Source: Microbacterium sp. JZ31
GTDB taxonomy: Bacteria > Actinomycetota > Actinomycetes > Actinomycetales > Microbacteriaceae
Assembly (NCBI RefSeq): GCF_016805985.1
Contig: NZ_CP017661.1
Span: 2,790,001 to 2,854,000, forward strand
Direction of reading: 5' to 3'
DNA length: 64,000 bases
Positions 44,704 to 53,130 of the stretch are shown here, in pieces. The notes under the pieces are model-generated. The model saw only the letters and a list, made by a program, of their open reading frames with translations, was not told the DNA's origin and did not search any database. The first letter of the stretch is position 1. Each line of letters begins with the position of its first letter. The position numbers and the translations under genes are program-made.

Positions 44704-44733
44704 ATTCTGCCATCCGCGGCCATCCCGGGGCAA
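44704..44733 (-). promoter_or_regulatory. S10 operon promoter (candidate) in the 524-nt gap 44467-44990
   Basis: On the minus strand, TTGCCC (44728-44733) and CAGAAT (44704-44709) are 18 nt apart, which would leave a leader of about 230 nt before rpsJ. The rest of the gap holds that leader, for which I recognise no known structure, and the palindromic element at 44824-44882. The -10 match is imperfect. Confidence 0.4.
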
Positions 44734-44823
44734 CCCGGGCGTGTCGCGCCGCGATCCGCATGATTCCGCGGCTCCTCGGCCCGTGTTGAGCGCCTTCCCA
44801 GACAGCGAATCTGAAGCGATCTA

Positions 44824-44882
44824 CGGATCCGAAGAGCGACGAAGGAGATCGGGCTCCGCTTGCGAGAATCCCTTCGGATCCG
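44824..44882. repeat. Palindromic element, left copy flanking the DUF559 gene
   Basis: CGGATCCGAAG (44824-44834) and CTTCGGATCCG (44872-44882) are perfect 11-bp inverted repeats. The whole stretch 44816-44884 aligns directly, with roughly 70% identity by eye, to 45830-45897 on the other side of the gene. Confidence 0.65.
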
Positions 44883-44990
44883 CCGCGCACGCCCGTCGCT
44901 TCCCTCGTCCCCAGCACGGAACGGACAGAATCCATTCCGCCGTTGCACGGGCCGGCGATCCGGGGCGATCACCGGTGCGACCCTGCCGTC

Positions 44991-45815
44991 ATGCATCTGA
45001 TCGACTACCTGGAGCGGCGCGGCGGGATCGCGCGCACGCGCGAGCTCCTCGACGCGGGCTTCTCACGCCACGTGCTCGCTCGGGCGGTGTCCCGCGAAGA
45101 GCTCCGTCGGCCACGTCAGGGCTGGGTCCATCTGCCCGGGACCGACACGATGCTCGTGCGCGCGGCGGTTTCGGGCGTCGTGCTGAGCTGCATCACACAG
45201 GCGCGGCGCCTGGGTCTCTGGGTCTCCGCGGACGACGATGTCGTCCACGTCGCGGCGACGTCCCCCTCGTCCGTGAACGTGGTGAGCGCGCATGTGCACT
45301 GGTCGAGGCCTCTCATCCCGCGCCCGCCGGGCCGGCTCGAGGACCCGGTCGAGAACGTGCTCGCGATCGTGGCCGACTGTCAACCGCACGAACGCGCGCT
45401 CGCGACCTGGGACTCCGCGTTCAACACGGGGCTCGTCGATCGCGACTCGTTCCGGCTCTTCCCACTGAGGCCTGCGGCGCGACGACTGCTCCTGGATGTG
45501 AATCCGTTCCACGATGCCGGCACCGAGACGTTCGTCCATACCCGGCTGCGCTGGCTTAGGATCCCGATCAGGCCGCAGGTCTGGCTGTACGGCCATCGCG
45601 TCGACTTCCTGATCGGCGAGCGGCTCGTGCTGCAGATCGACGGCGGGCACCACATCGGCGCGCAGCGCGACTCCGACAACGCGCACGACGCCATCCTGCG
45701 CGTGCACGGCTACACCGTGATCCGGGTGAGCTACCGGCAGCTCACGGAGTCGTGGCCGGAGGTGCAGGACCTGATCCTCCGCGCGATCGCGCAGGGCCTG
45801 CACAAGGCGGCGTGA
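44991..45815 (+). CDS. DUF559-like (vsr/type IV toxin-antitoxin related) protein
   Basis: A 274-residue protein of a family common in actinobacteria. Its N-terminal 70 residues look like the winged-helix domain seen in AbiEi-like antitoxins (IDYLERRGGIARTRELLDAG, LRRPRQGWVHLPG). The C-terminal part has the endonuclease-like pattern: IRPQVWLYGHRVDFLIGERL, VLQIDGGHHIGAQRDSDNAH, and then LRVHGYTVIRVSYRQL (Asp, Gln/Glu and Asp-His positions of a PD-(D/E)XK fold). The function is not known; no toxin partner is adjacent. Start ATG 44991; no clear ribosome site or -10. Both sides carry related palindromic elements. Confidence 0.8.
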   Translation: MHLIDYLERRGGIARTRELLDAGFSRHVLARAVSREELRRPRQGWVHLPGTDTMLVRAAVSGVVLSCITQARRLGLWVSADDDVVHVAATSPSSVNVVSAHVHWSRPLIPRPPGRLEDPVENVLAIVADCQPHERALATWDSAFNTGLVDRDSFRLFPLRPAARRLLLDVNPFHDAGTETFVHTRLRWLRIPIRPQVWLYGHRVDFLIGERLVLQIDGGHHIGAQRDSDNAHDAILRVHGYTVIRVSYRQLTESWPEVQDLILRAIAQGLHKAA

Positions 45816-45826
45816 CCGGGCGACGG

Positions 45827-45891
45827 CGAAGGGATCTGCAGATCCGAAGGGCGATCGACCGGATCGGGCTTCGGGGTTGCAGATCCCTTCG
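45827..45891. repeat. Palindromic element, right copy flanking the DUF559 gene
   Basis: CGAAGGGATCTGCA (45827-45840) and TGCAGATCCCTTCG (45878-45891) form a perfect 14-bp stem. It begins 11 nt after the DUF559 stop and ends 13 nt before the stop of the convergent transglycosylase gene, so it may double as a terminator for both. Confidence 0.7.
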
Positions 45892-45904
45892 TGTGCGCGC
45901 GGGC

Positions 45905-46723
45905 TCAGTACCAGTTGACCGACTGCGAGTGGCCCCACGCGGCACACGGGGTGCCGTAGGCGCGGGAGATGTAGTCGAGGCCCCACGCGATCTGGGTCGT
46001 GGCGTTGGTCTGCCAGTCGGCGCCGACGGTGGCCATCTTGCTGCCGGGCAGCGACTGCGGGATGCCGTACGCGCCGCTCGAGGGGTTCGAGGCCTGGTAG
46101 TTCCAGCCGGACTCCTTGTTCCACAGCGACACGAGGCAGCCGAACTGGTCGGCGCCCCAGCCGTAGCGCTCGGCGGCCATGGACTGGGCGGTGGCCTGCG
46201 CGCCCGCCGGCGAGTTCGCGGCGGCGAGAGCCTCGGCGGCCTTGCGCTCCTCCTCGGCCTTGCGCGCGGCCTCCTCCGCCTCGCGCGCGGCCTCGGCGTC
46301 CGCCTCCTCGAGGGCGGCGGTCTCGGCGACCACGTCGTCCGCGGCAGCCTCGGCGGCCTCCGCCTCGCCCTGCACGACGACGGCGGGCATGCGCTCGTAG
46401 TCGCTCAGGTGGCTGACGCGCTTCTCCAGCGCGGAGGTGTCGGCCTTGTCGTGGGCTTCGTCGAGAGCCGCCTCGGCGTCCGCGAGGGCGGCCTGCGCGA
46501 GCTCGACCGTCTCGGGGTCCTCCGCAGCGAACGCGACGTTGCGCGTGTGCTCCGGCACGGCGGCCGACACCGCGACGCCACCCGCCAGCACGAGGCCGAG
46601 TCCGGCGGCGACGCCGATGAGGCGGCGCTTGCGGCGGACGGATCGCTCGGCGCGCAGCAGGGAGATGTGGTTGGCGCGGGGGAACGGGGTGAGCAGGGGT
46701 GAATCAGAGTGGTGCTGCGTCAT
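45905..46723 (-). CDS. Secreted transglycosylase-SLT-like protein with coiled-coil region
   Basis: A 272-residue protein. After about 32 residues comes a hydrophobic helix (RLIGVAAGLGLVLAGGVAVS), then a long Ala/Glu/Arg-rich coiled coil (about residues 60-180), then a C-terminal SLT-like domain: YGWGADQFGCLVSLWNKESG, NPSSGAYGIPQSLPGSKM, WGLDYISRAYGTPCAAWGHS. The Glu in NKESGW is the catalytic acid of lytic transglycosylases and of Rpf proteins. It should cut peptidoglycan outside the cell. ATG 46723 is used; ATG 46747 is a possible alternative. Direct repeats resembling MtrA boxes lie upstream. Confidence 0.85.
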   Translation of the reverse strand: MTQHHSDSPLLTPFPRANHISLLRAERSVRRKRRLIGVAAGLGLVLAGGVAVSAAVPEHTRNVAFAAEDPETVELAQAALADAEAALDEAHDKADTSALEKRVSHLSDYERMPAVVVQGEAEAAEAAADDVVAETAALEEADAEAAREAEEAARKAEEERKAAEALAAANSPAGAQATAQSMAAERYGWGADQFGCLVSLWNKESGWNYQASNPSSGAYGIPQSLPGSKMATVGADWQTNATTQIAWGLDYISRAYGTPCAAWGHSQSVNWY

Positions 46724-46902
46724 TCCAGAGGTTTCGATCGGGTGCATCCGAGCTCGCGTCTGGGCGGGCGCTCGGGCGCACCCGCTGCTTCGCGCGGCGG
46801 CTTCGGGCCGACGCCACGCGACGAACAAGGACCCTCTACCGTGCCCCGCTTCCCTGAACGGATCCCGCCCAGGCCATGGGATTCGCGTGCACAGGCCGTG
46901 GG

Positions 46903-46931
46903 CGTTACCTGGCCGTTACCTTTCCGTCACC
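46903..46931 (-). promoter_or_regulatory. Three 11-bp-spaced GGTAACG direct repeats (MtrA-like boxes)
   Basis: On the minus strand, GGTGACG, GGTAACG and GGTAACG follow each other with exact 11-bp periodicity (plus-strand positions 46925-46931, 46914-46920 and 46903-46909), about 180 bp upstream of the transglycosylase start. GTAAC-type direct repeats are the known target of the response regulator MtrA in actinobacteria, which controls cell-wall hydrolases. The repeats are visible; the regulator is inferred. Confidence 0.55.
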
Positions 46932-46965
46932 TGAGCGCGCCACCTCGCGAAGCCCGCGGACGCGA

Positions 46966-47000
46966 CGAGGCCCTCACCCCGGGAAGGGGTGAGGGCCTCG
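46966..47000 (-). terminator. Terminator after the MT0933-like gene
   Basis: A perfect 15-bp stem (CGAGGCCCTCACCCC / GGGGTGAGGGCCTCG) with a 5-nt loop begins 14 nt after that gene's stop. Confidence 0.85.
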
Positions 47001-47013
47001 GGCGAAGGGAGGC

Positions 47014-47229
47014 TTACCTGTCCCCCACCGCGCCGTCCACATCGTTGCGGATCTGGTCGACCTTCTCGTCCATGTCATCCGGCAGCACGCCCTTGGCGAA
47101 CTCGGCGACCTTGTCGAGCACGGTGTCGCTCACGTCCTCGGCCTTGGCGCTGCGGAGCGCGTCCTGCAGCTTGTCCTTGTTCTGTTCGAACGCTTCCCTG
47201 CCCTGGTTCACGAGATCGTCGAAGCCCAT
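47014..47229 (-). CDS. Small acidic MT0933-antitoxin-like protein
   Basis: A 71-residue helical, highly charged protein (MGFDDLVNQGREAFEQNKD, LRSAKAEDVSDTVLDKVAEF, KVDQIRNDVDG). The pattern is like the MT0933/Rv0909 antitoxin family and like CsbD-type stress proteins. No toxin gene adjoins it, so a toxin-antitoxin role is doubtful. GGGAGG precedes the ATG. Confidence 0.75.
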   Translation of the reverse strand: MGFDDLVNQGREAFEQNKDKLQDALRSAKAEDVSDTVLDKVAEFAKGVLPDDMDEKVDQIRNDVDGAVGDR

Positions 47230-47358
47230 GATCTTCCCTCCCGGATCGCTCGGTGCGCCCGTACGCCGGACGCACCCGTCAGTGTGGCAGTCGCGCGGAC
47301 GATCCGGAACCCGCGGCCGGAGAGCGCCGACCGCGACGCCGATGCGCTGACGCGCGGG

Positions 47359-48915
47359 TCAGGCGGCGGTGTCGCCCGGCATGGCCGCGGCGCGGGCGGT
47401 CTTGGCGAGGATCAGCAGGTCGCCGAGCAGGTTCCAGTTCTCGACGTACGCGAGGTCGAGGCGCACGGTGTCGTCCCACTCCAGCGTCGAGCGGCCCGAG
47501 ACCTGCCACAGACCCGTGATGCCGGGCTTGACGAGGAAGCGGCGGTGCACGTGGTCGGCGTAGCGGTCGACCTCGCGCGGCAGCGGCGGACGCGGTCCGA
47601 CGAGCGACATCGAGCCGCCCAGCACGTTGAACAGCTGCGGCAGCTCGTCGAGGCTGTAGCGCCGCATGAAGCGGCCGAGCGGTGTGATGCGCGGGTCGGC
47701 GCGCATCTTGAACATGACCTCGTTGCCCAGCCCGCCGCGGTTGGAGGCGATGAGCTCGGGCAGCCGGCTCTCGGCGTCCTGCACCATCGAGCGGAACTTC
47801 AGCATGCGGAACTCCTGGCCATGGCGGCCCACGCGCTGCTGCCGGAAGATCGCCGGCCCCGGCGACGTGATCCGGACCAGCAGGGCGAGGACGAGCAGGA
47901 GCGGGCTGAGCAGCAGGATCAGCACCGCGCTGCCGAAGAGGTCGACGCTGCGCTTCAGGAAGCGCTGGCCGGCGGAGAACCGCGGCGTCTCGACGTGCAT
48001 GAGCGGCAGGCCGGCGACGGGGCGCATGTGGATGCGGGGACCCGCGATGTCGGTGATGCTCGGCGCGAGCACGAGGTGCTGCCTGCCCGCCTCCAGGGCC
48101 CAGGAGATCTGCTTGACCCGCTCGGGGCCGACCTCGTCGGTGCTGGTGACGATGATCGTGTCGGCGTCCGTCGCCTCGATCGCCGCCTCGATCGCATCCA
48201 CCCGTCCCATCACGGGGATCTCGGATCCGGCGACGTGGTCGCCCACGAGGCCGGTCGGCGTGCAGGCGCCGACGACGCGATACCCGGCCCCGACGCTGCG
48301 GCGCAGCTCCTTGGCGATATGGGCGACCGTGCGGTCGGACCCGACGAGCAGCACACCCGCGGAGTACTCGCCGCGCGCGCGGCGCCGACCCAGCCAGCGG
48401 CGCCACAGCCAGCGCTCGGCGAACAGGGCGAGCAGGCCGAGCGGCAGCGCGAGCAGCAGGTAGCCGCGCGCGATCTCGAGGCGCAGCAGGAACGCGGCGA
48501 TCGCGACGACGCCGAACAGCCGGATGCTGGTGTCAAAGATGCGCTTGTACTCGAGCGTGCCGACGCCGATCACGCGATCCGACCGGGTGTCGTTCAGCGC
48601 GAGGGCGAGCATCCACAGGCCGATGATGAGGACGGACAGCGCGAGGTAGGACGCCGAACCGTAGGGGACGATCCCCTCGTGCGCGACCTGGCCCCACCAG
48701 CCGACGGACAGCGCCTGCGTGCCGAACACGACGGCCGCGATGACCGCGAAGTCGGTCATCAGCAGGAGGGTCGCGTAGCGGGAGCGCCAGTCGAAGGCCC
48801 TCGCGGGGCGAGCGGATGCGCCGCCGACGATGCGATCGACCGTCGGCGTCCGGAGGACGGGGGGCGTCCCGCCCGGCCTCGCCTCCTTCGACGCGCCCGC
48901 GATGTTCGTGACCAA
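47359..48915 (-). CDS. Polytopic WbaP/CpsE-type phosphoglycosyl transferase
   Basis: A 518-residue membrane protein. Four or five helices (about residues 48-175) precede a Rossmann-like middle domain (AGVLLVGSDRTVAHIAKELR) and the C-terminal catalytic domain: VKRSVDLFG-like LKRSVDLFGSAVLILLLSPL, FRMLKFRSMVQDAE, YSLDELPQLFNVLGGSMSLV, GPRPPLPREVDRY and KPGITGLWQVSGRS. It starts a lipid-linked glycan, probably the one made in this second locus. The start is TTG 48915; TATGAT (near 48952) may be its -10. The gene downstream of it is separate. Confidence 0.92.
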   Translation of the reverse strand: MVTNIAGASKEARPGGTPPVLRTPTVDRIVGGASARPARAFDWRSRYATLLLMTDFAVIAAVVFGTQALSVGWWGQVAHEGIVPYGSASYLALSVLIIGLWMLALALNDTRSDRVIGVGTLEYKRIFDTSIRLFGVVAIAAFLLRLEIARGYLLLALPLGLLALFAERWLWRRWLGRRRARGEYSAGVLLVGSDRTVAHIAKELRRSVGAGYRVVGACTPTGLVGDHVAGSEIPVMGRVDAIEAAIEATDADTIIVTSTDEVGPERVKQISWALEAGRQHLVLAPSITDIAGPRIHMRPVAGLPLMHVETPRFSAGQRFLKRSVDLFGSAVLILLLSPLLLVLALLVRITSPGPAIFRQQRVGRHGQEFRMLKFRSMVQDAESRLPELIASNRGGLGNEVMFKMRADPRITPLGRFMRRYSLDELPQLFNVLGGSMSLVGPRPPLPREVDRYADHVHRRFLVKPGITGLWQVSGRSTLEWDDTVRLDLAYVENWNLLGDLLILAKTARAAAMPGDTAA

Positions 48916-49011
48916 GAGCCCCGTCCCGTCCTGTCGTCGTACGCCCGGGAATCATACCGCTCGGGCCTGTCCGCCGTGCAGCCGTCGGCGGAGCGGGTCA
49001 AGCGGGGCGGG

Positions 49012-50838
49012 TCAGCGCGCCGCGCAGCCGTCGCTGGAGGTCGCGACCTCGGTCTCGTTGATCATCGGCGTCGTGCGCACCTCGAGCGGTCCGTAGTCGC
49101 CGTCCGCGCCGGAGAAGGTGGCCGTCACGCTCGCCTGCTCGGACGGCCGGAGGTACACGTGGAACCATGCGACGGGGCGACCCAGGTCCTCGAGATCCTC
49201 GCGCATCACGCTCACCTCGCGGCCGTCGACCGACACGCTGTCGACCTGCGTGCCCGGCGGGCCGTAGACGAAGACAGCGGTGCGGAAGAAGGCGGAATCC
49301 CACGTCTGGCTGCGCACGTAGTCCGGAAGCAGGTTCGCAGCGGCCTGGTCGATGTCCAGGTGCAGCGACGTCGCGGTCGTGAAGGTGCGGCGTCCGTCTG
49401 TGCACGACTCGGTGACGTCGACGGCCGACCGCGTGTAGTAGTCGATCTTCGAGGCGGACTCGTTGCGGAAGTAGACGCCGAGCGTCGTCTGATCCTCGTT
49501 GTCGGACGGCAGGATGCCCGAGAGCTTCAGCGGCGCGACGGCTTCCTGCACGTCCTCGTGCGCGCTGTAGAACATGATGTCGCCGGCCTCGATGCCCTCG
49601 CCGACCGCCCAGGCCATGTCCTTGGGGTTGAAGGCACCGGTCGAGAGCTTGGCGAAGATCTCCTTCGCGGCGCTCGAGAAGAACTTGTCGGCACCCTTCT
49701 TGGTCTCCTGCGTGCCCCAGCGCTCGTACACCTCGCTCAGCAGCAGCTGCACGGCGTTGTCCTCCGTCAGGACGTCGCCGGTCGAGAGCTCGACGGGCCC
49801 GGTCGCGCGGAGCATCCGCCCGAGCGCGATCGGGTTCACGGACACCACGCCGTCGATCTGGTCGTTCTGCACGTCCCGCTGCCACCACGCCGAGACGATC
49901 TTCGCCATCGTGGGGAAGTCGGGGCGGCTCGACGAGGTGTTGATGCGCTTGACGAGGAAGTCGCTGTACAGGTCGAGGGCGCTCTGGGGCACCTCGACGT
50001 CGACGGGGGTGTCGTTGGCGTAGACGTCGCTGTTGGCCTGGTGGGTGATCGCGACCTTGCCGGCCTCGGCGGTCACGAGCGACTGCGACGCCGCCGACCC
50101 ACCGAGGCCCACCGACTCGGCGTTGTTCTGGAAGACGAGCAGGTAGTTGCGCTTGCCGTTCGCCCCGAGCAGCTCGGGGAGGAGCTCGACCATCGGTGCG
50201 GCCGCACCCATCACCTCGGCGACCTGCTCGACGCCACCGCGGACGGGGCCGATCAGGGACGGCGAATCGCTGACGGCCGCGATCTCGTCCGCCAGGCGCC
50301 CGATGGTGGGAGCGGCGGACGAGATGATGGGCAGCGCCCGGGCGAGCACGGGCTCGTCGCTGTCCTGCTGGAACTCCGCGAACACCGGCCGGCCGAGTCC
50401 GTTCGTCGCGACGTCGAGCGACTCCGCGGCAAGACGCACGGCGCGCAGGTTGTCACCCGCGAAGGGCACGAACTCGGCTGCGCGCCACACGGGATCCCAC
50501 CACACGCTGGCCGCGAGCCCGGCGTGTCCGCCCAGCTCCTCGAGCGCGTCACTGACCTCGATGTCGCCGTCCTGCACCTGGCCGATCAGCTGCTGGCTCG
50601 CTTCGAGCTCGTTCTTCACGATCAGCGCGCGGACGGCGAGCCACGTGGTCGCCAGCAGCAGCACGATCAGCGTGATGACGAGGACCTTGACGACCTTCGG
50701 GCGCCGCCCGGAGATCGCGGATGCATCGACCTCCGTCGCCGCGGCGGCCGATCGAGAGCCGCCGGTCGCCCGTCGCTCCCGCGCCTCGCGGCGTGACATG
50801 GGCGCGCCGAGGGCGCGCGCGGACGCAGGGGAGGTCAT
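49012..50838 (-). CDS. DUF4012 membrane protein (second paralogue)
   Basis: A 608-residue protein with a basic cytosolic N-terminus, one membrane helix (about residues 50-72) and a large external domain. Compared with the paralogue at 22243-23922, the signature reads YLLVFQNNAESVGLGGSAAS: the conserved Leu-Arg and Gly-Gly-x-x-Gly pattern has changed. Shared parts include DGVVSVNPIALGRML, ATGPVELSTGDVLTEDNAVQ and LGVYFRNESASKIDYYTRSA. Function unknown; possibly a variant without one activity of the family. ATG 50838 lies 6 nt after TAGGAT and is likely leaderless. Confidence 0.87.
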   Translation of the reverse strand: MTSPASARALGAPMSRREARERRATGGSRSAAAATEVDASAISGRRPKVVKVLVITLIVLLLATTWLAVRALIVKNELEASQQLIGQVQDGDIEVSDALEELGGHAGLAASVWWDPVWRAAEFVPFAGDNLRAVRLAAESLDVATNGLGRPVFAEFQQDSDEPVLARALPIISSAAPTIGRLADEIAAVSDSPSLIGPVRGGVEQVAEVMGAAAPMVELLPELLGANGKRNYLLVFQNNAESVGLGGSAASQSLVTAEAGKVAITHQANSDVYANDTPVDVEVPQSALDLYSDFLVKRINTSSSRPDFPTMAKIVSAWWQRDVQNDQIDGVVSVNPIALGRMLRATGPVELSTGDVLTEDNAVQLLLSEVYERWGTQETKKGADKFFSSAAKEIFAKLSTGAFNPKDMAWAVGEGIEAGDIMFYSAHEDVQEAVAPLKLSGILPSDNEDQTTLGVYFRNESASKIDYYTRSAVDVTESCTDGRRTFTTATSLHLDIDQAAANLLPDYVRSQTWDSAFFRTAVFVYGPPGTQVDSVSVDGREVSVMREDLEDLGRPVAWFHVYLRPSEQASVTATFSGADGDYGPLEVRTTPMINETEVATSSDGCAAR

Positions 50839-50844
50839 TTTGTC

Positions 50845-50850
50845 ATCCTA
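50845..50850 (-). promoter_or_regulatory. -10 element of leaderless promoter for the second DUF4012 gene (candidate)
   Basis: TAGGAT on the minus strand is followed after 6 nt by ATG 50838, with no ribosome site. Confidence 0.55.
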
Positions 50851-50885
50851 CGAAACGCGAACTGTCAGAACCGTGAGGGCGCGCA

Positions 50886-53024
50886 TCACTCCGTGAAGCC
50901 GCCCTCGAGGATGGCGGGCGTCGTGGTCAGGTCGAGCGACACCTTGCCGCCGGACGGCTCGAGCTCGGAGACCTTGCCCCACGCGTCGGTGACGGTCACC
51001 GTGCTGTCGGCGGCGTACTCGACGCGGCGGGTGCCCTCGGACGCCCACGCCACGCGCACGAAGTCGTCCTGCTCGCCGAAGCGGACGGATCGGACGCCCT
51101 CGCGCTGGTCGATGGTCGGCGAGCCGTGGCCCGCGATCTTCGAGGCGAGCAGCGCCTGCGCGAACGCCGCGGGCTTCGGCGGAAGCGCCGTCAGGCCATC
51201 GCGTCGGGGGGCGAACAGGCCGAAGTTCGCCTCGTGCGGGTCGCCCTGCTTGTTGACCTGCTCGGGGTCGCTGATGAGGTCGTACCAGAAGTACTTCGCG
51301 CCGCCGGCGCCGAGGAACATCGTCTCCGCGCGGATCAGGCTGTTCGCCTGCACGTCGACCGACACCTCCGCCATGTTGCTGTCGGTCGTCCAGCCGAGCT
51401 CCGTCAGCCACACCGGCATGGCGGCGCCGCGGTCGGCCGACGCCTTCGTGGCGGCGCCGACGACGCGCGCGGCGCCATCCGGGTCCCAGTAGATGTCGTA
51501 CGGGTGGAAGCTCACGGCGTCGCTGTGGTTCAGGCCGCCGATGTCCCACAGGTGGTTGAGCCAGGTCTCGTCGTAGTTGGCGGTCGAGCCGGCGATGATC
51601 GGGATGTCGGGGTTCACCGCCTGCACGTGCTGCTCGACCGACTGCAGCATCGGCAGGTAGCACTCGGGCGTGCGGCAGCCCTTGTTGAACGGCTCGTGGT
51701 TGAACTCGTTCCACACCTCGATGCCGATCACATCCCACTGGGCGGCGACGGCTCCGGCGAAGCGCCCGAACGCATCCACCGCGGCCTGGCCCTCGGGCGG
51801 CGTCTTGAGCTTCTGCCAGCCGGCCTGACCGGCGTAGCCCGTGTACACGGGGTTGCCGCTGTCGATCACGCCGAGCAGACCGATGCCCTGCGCCTTGAGC
51901 TTGGCCATCTCGTCCAGGTAGGTCTGCGTCCACTGGTAGCTGCCCGCGGTCGTCTCGTTCTGGGCCCACTTGATGTCGTTGCGGGCGGCGGACAGGCCCA
52001 GCGAGGCCACCGCCTCGGCACCGTCGACGTTTGCGGGACGCTCGAGGTGGGTGGCCGCGCCGAGCCGCTCATCCTTCGGGATGCGGCTGCCGGCGTAGTC
52101 GATGATCGCCACGGGCGCGCTGACCTCCTGGCCCGCGGAGTCGCGCACCGTCACGGAGTAGTAGCCCTGCGGCACGCCGTCCAGGGGAAGCGCCGAGACG
52201 CCCTGGCGCAGCTCAGCGGTGCCGCGGATCTCGGCACCGTCCTCGTAGCGCTTGGCGCTCCAGGAGGCTTCGCCCGCCGCGAGGTTCACGCCGAGCGCGG
52301 CGCTGTCCTGACGCAGGATGAGCGAGTCGCTGACGATCGTGCCGGAGGCCTCGACCTCCTCGAACGACGGATTGGGCACCACGTTCTCGCCGCCGGCGGG
52401 CGCGATCGAGACCGCATCGAGCCCGAAGCCCTCGACCGGGCCGTCGACCGTGACGACGATCTCGACGGCGGCCAGGTCGGCCGTGAACGACGTCGTGACC
52501 GGGACCCACGCCGCGTTGAGCTCGGGGAGCGGCACGTCGACGCCGCCGACCGTGAGCCGCACGGGCCAGGCGGTGGGGGCCTCGGACAGCGCGCGCACCT
52601 GGGCCGAGAACTCGTACTGCTGGCCCGGCACGACGGTCGCGACCGTCTTGAGCGCCACGACGGGCTCCTCGATGGCGGGGGCGTCGACGAACGCCGCGAC
52701 GACCCCGTCGGCGGCCGCTCCGACCTGGGGACGGACGTCGCCGATCACCGTCTCGGGCGCGGCCTCCCAGCCGGTCAGCGCGCCGTCCACGACCGCGGCC
52801 CGCGGCAGCGGCGCGGATTCGGGCGTCGCCGGGGCGGTGGGCGTGGGCGTGGCGCTGATGGTCGGCGCGGCGGTGGGCTGCGGAGCGCCCGGCTGCAGCG
52901 CGAAGGCGGCGATCGTGCCGGCGCCCGCGAGAACGAGCGCCAACGCGCCGGCGACGATGACGCGGACCTTCGTCGACCAGTTCTTGGGGTTCATGCGGGC
53001 AGGGGAGTTGCTCGGGATCGACAT
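50886..53024 (-). CDS. Secreted clan GH-A glycoside hydrolase (GH39/GH5-like)
   Basis: A 712-residue protein. It has a signal anchor (VRVIVAGALALVLAGAGTI, about residues 20-42), a Pro/Thr linker, and two beta-sandwich modules (about 75-310; carbohydrate-binding-like). A TIM-barrel follows with acid/base Glu440 in EVWNEFNHEPF and nucleophile Glu542 in WLTELGW, about 100 residues apart as in clan A. Family GH39 or GH5 cannot be settled. It probably trims or releases the polymer made by this locus. ATG 53024 has GGAG upstream. Confidence 0.85.
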   Translation of the reverse strand: MSIPSNSPARMNPKNWSTKVRVIVAGALALVLAGAGTIAAFALQPGAPQPTAAPTISATPTPTAPATPESAPLPRAAVVDGALTGWEAAPETVIGDVRPQVGAAADGVVAAFVDAPAIEEPVVALKTVATVVPGQQYEFSAQVRALSEAPTAWPVRLTVGGVDVPLPELNAAWVPVTTSFTADLAAVEIVVTVDGPVEGFGLDAVSIAPAGGENVVPNPSFEEVEASGTIVSDSLILRQDSAALGVNLAAGEASWSAKRYEDGAEIRGTAELRQGVSALPLDGVPQGYYSVTVRDSAGQEVSAPVAIIDYAGSRIPKDERLGAATHLERPANVDGAEAVASLGLSAARNDIKWAQNETTAGSYQWTQTYLDEMAKLKAQGIGLLGVIDSGNPVYTGYAGQAGWQKLKTPPEGQAAVDAFGRFAGAVAAQWDVIGIEVWNEFNHEPFNKGCRTPECYLPMLQSVEQHVQAVNPDIPIIAGSTANYDETWLNHLWDIGGLNHSDAVSFHPYDIYWDPDGAARVVGAATKASADRGAAMPVWLTELGWTTDSNMAEVSVDVQANSLIRAETMFLGAGGAKYFWYDLISDPEQVNKQGDPHEANFGLFAPRRDGLTALPPKPAAFAQALLASKIAGHGSPTIDQREGVRSVRFGEQDDFVRVAWASEGTRRVEYAADSTVTVTDAWGKVSELEPSGGKVSLDLTTTPAILEGGFTE

Positions 53025-53118
53025 CGTGCTCCGTGGTCTGGGGAGGGAGAGGCCCGGGCGGCCGCGGTCCCCACGAGGGTACCCTGCGCCGCGCCGCGAG
53101 CCTGGGAGCCCGCCGCCC

Positions 53119-53124
53119 TAGGCT
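53119..53124 (+). promoter_or_regulatory. -10 element of leaderless GT4 promoter (candidate)
   Basis: TAGGCT followed after 6 nt by GTG 53131, identical in sequence and spacing to the truA and luxS arrangements. No -35 box is evident. Confidence 0.55.
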
Positions 53125-53130
53125 GATCGC

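Noticed and set aside
44467..44990. tRNA or small RNA gene upstream of rpsJ
   Set aside because: No cloverleaf or known RNA structure could be traced; only a weak promoter and the palindromic element were supported.
44991..45815. AbiE-type abortive infection system
   Set aside because: Only an AbiEi-like N-terminal domain is present; there is no AbiEii nucleotidyltransferase gene next to it.
46730..46970. c-di-AMP (ydaO-type) riboswitch before the transglycosylase gene
   Set aside because: Such riboswitches often precede Rpf-like genes in actinobacteria, but I could not find the conserved core sequence; the direct repeats are the only clear signal.
47014..47229. A toxin-antitoxin locus
   Set aside because: The small protein resembles MT0933-type antitoxins, but neither neighbour looks like a toxin.
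47284..50796. A 1170-codon open frame on the plus strand
   Set aside because: It runs antisense across the phosphoglycosyl transferase and DUF4012 genes; its composition (Arg, Ala, Gly, Val, His) is the usual mirror of high-GC coding DNA, and the opposite strand encodes recognisable families.
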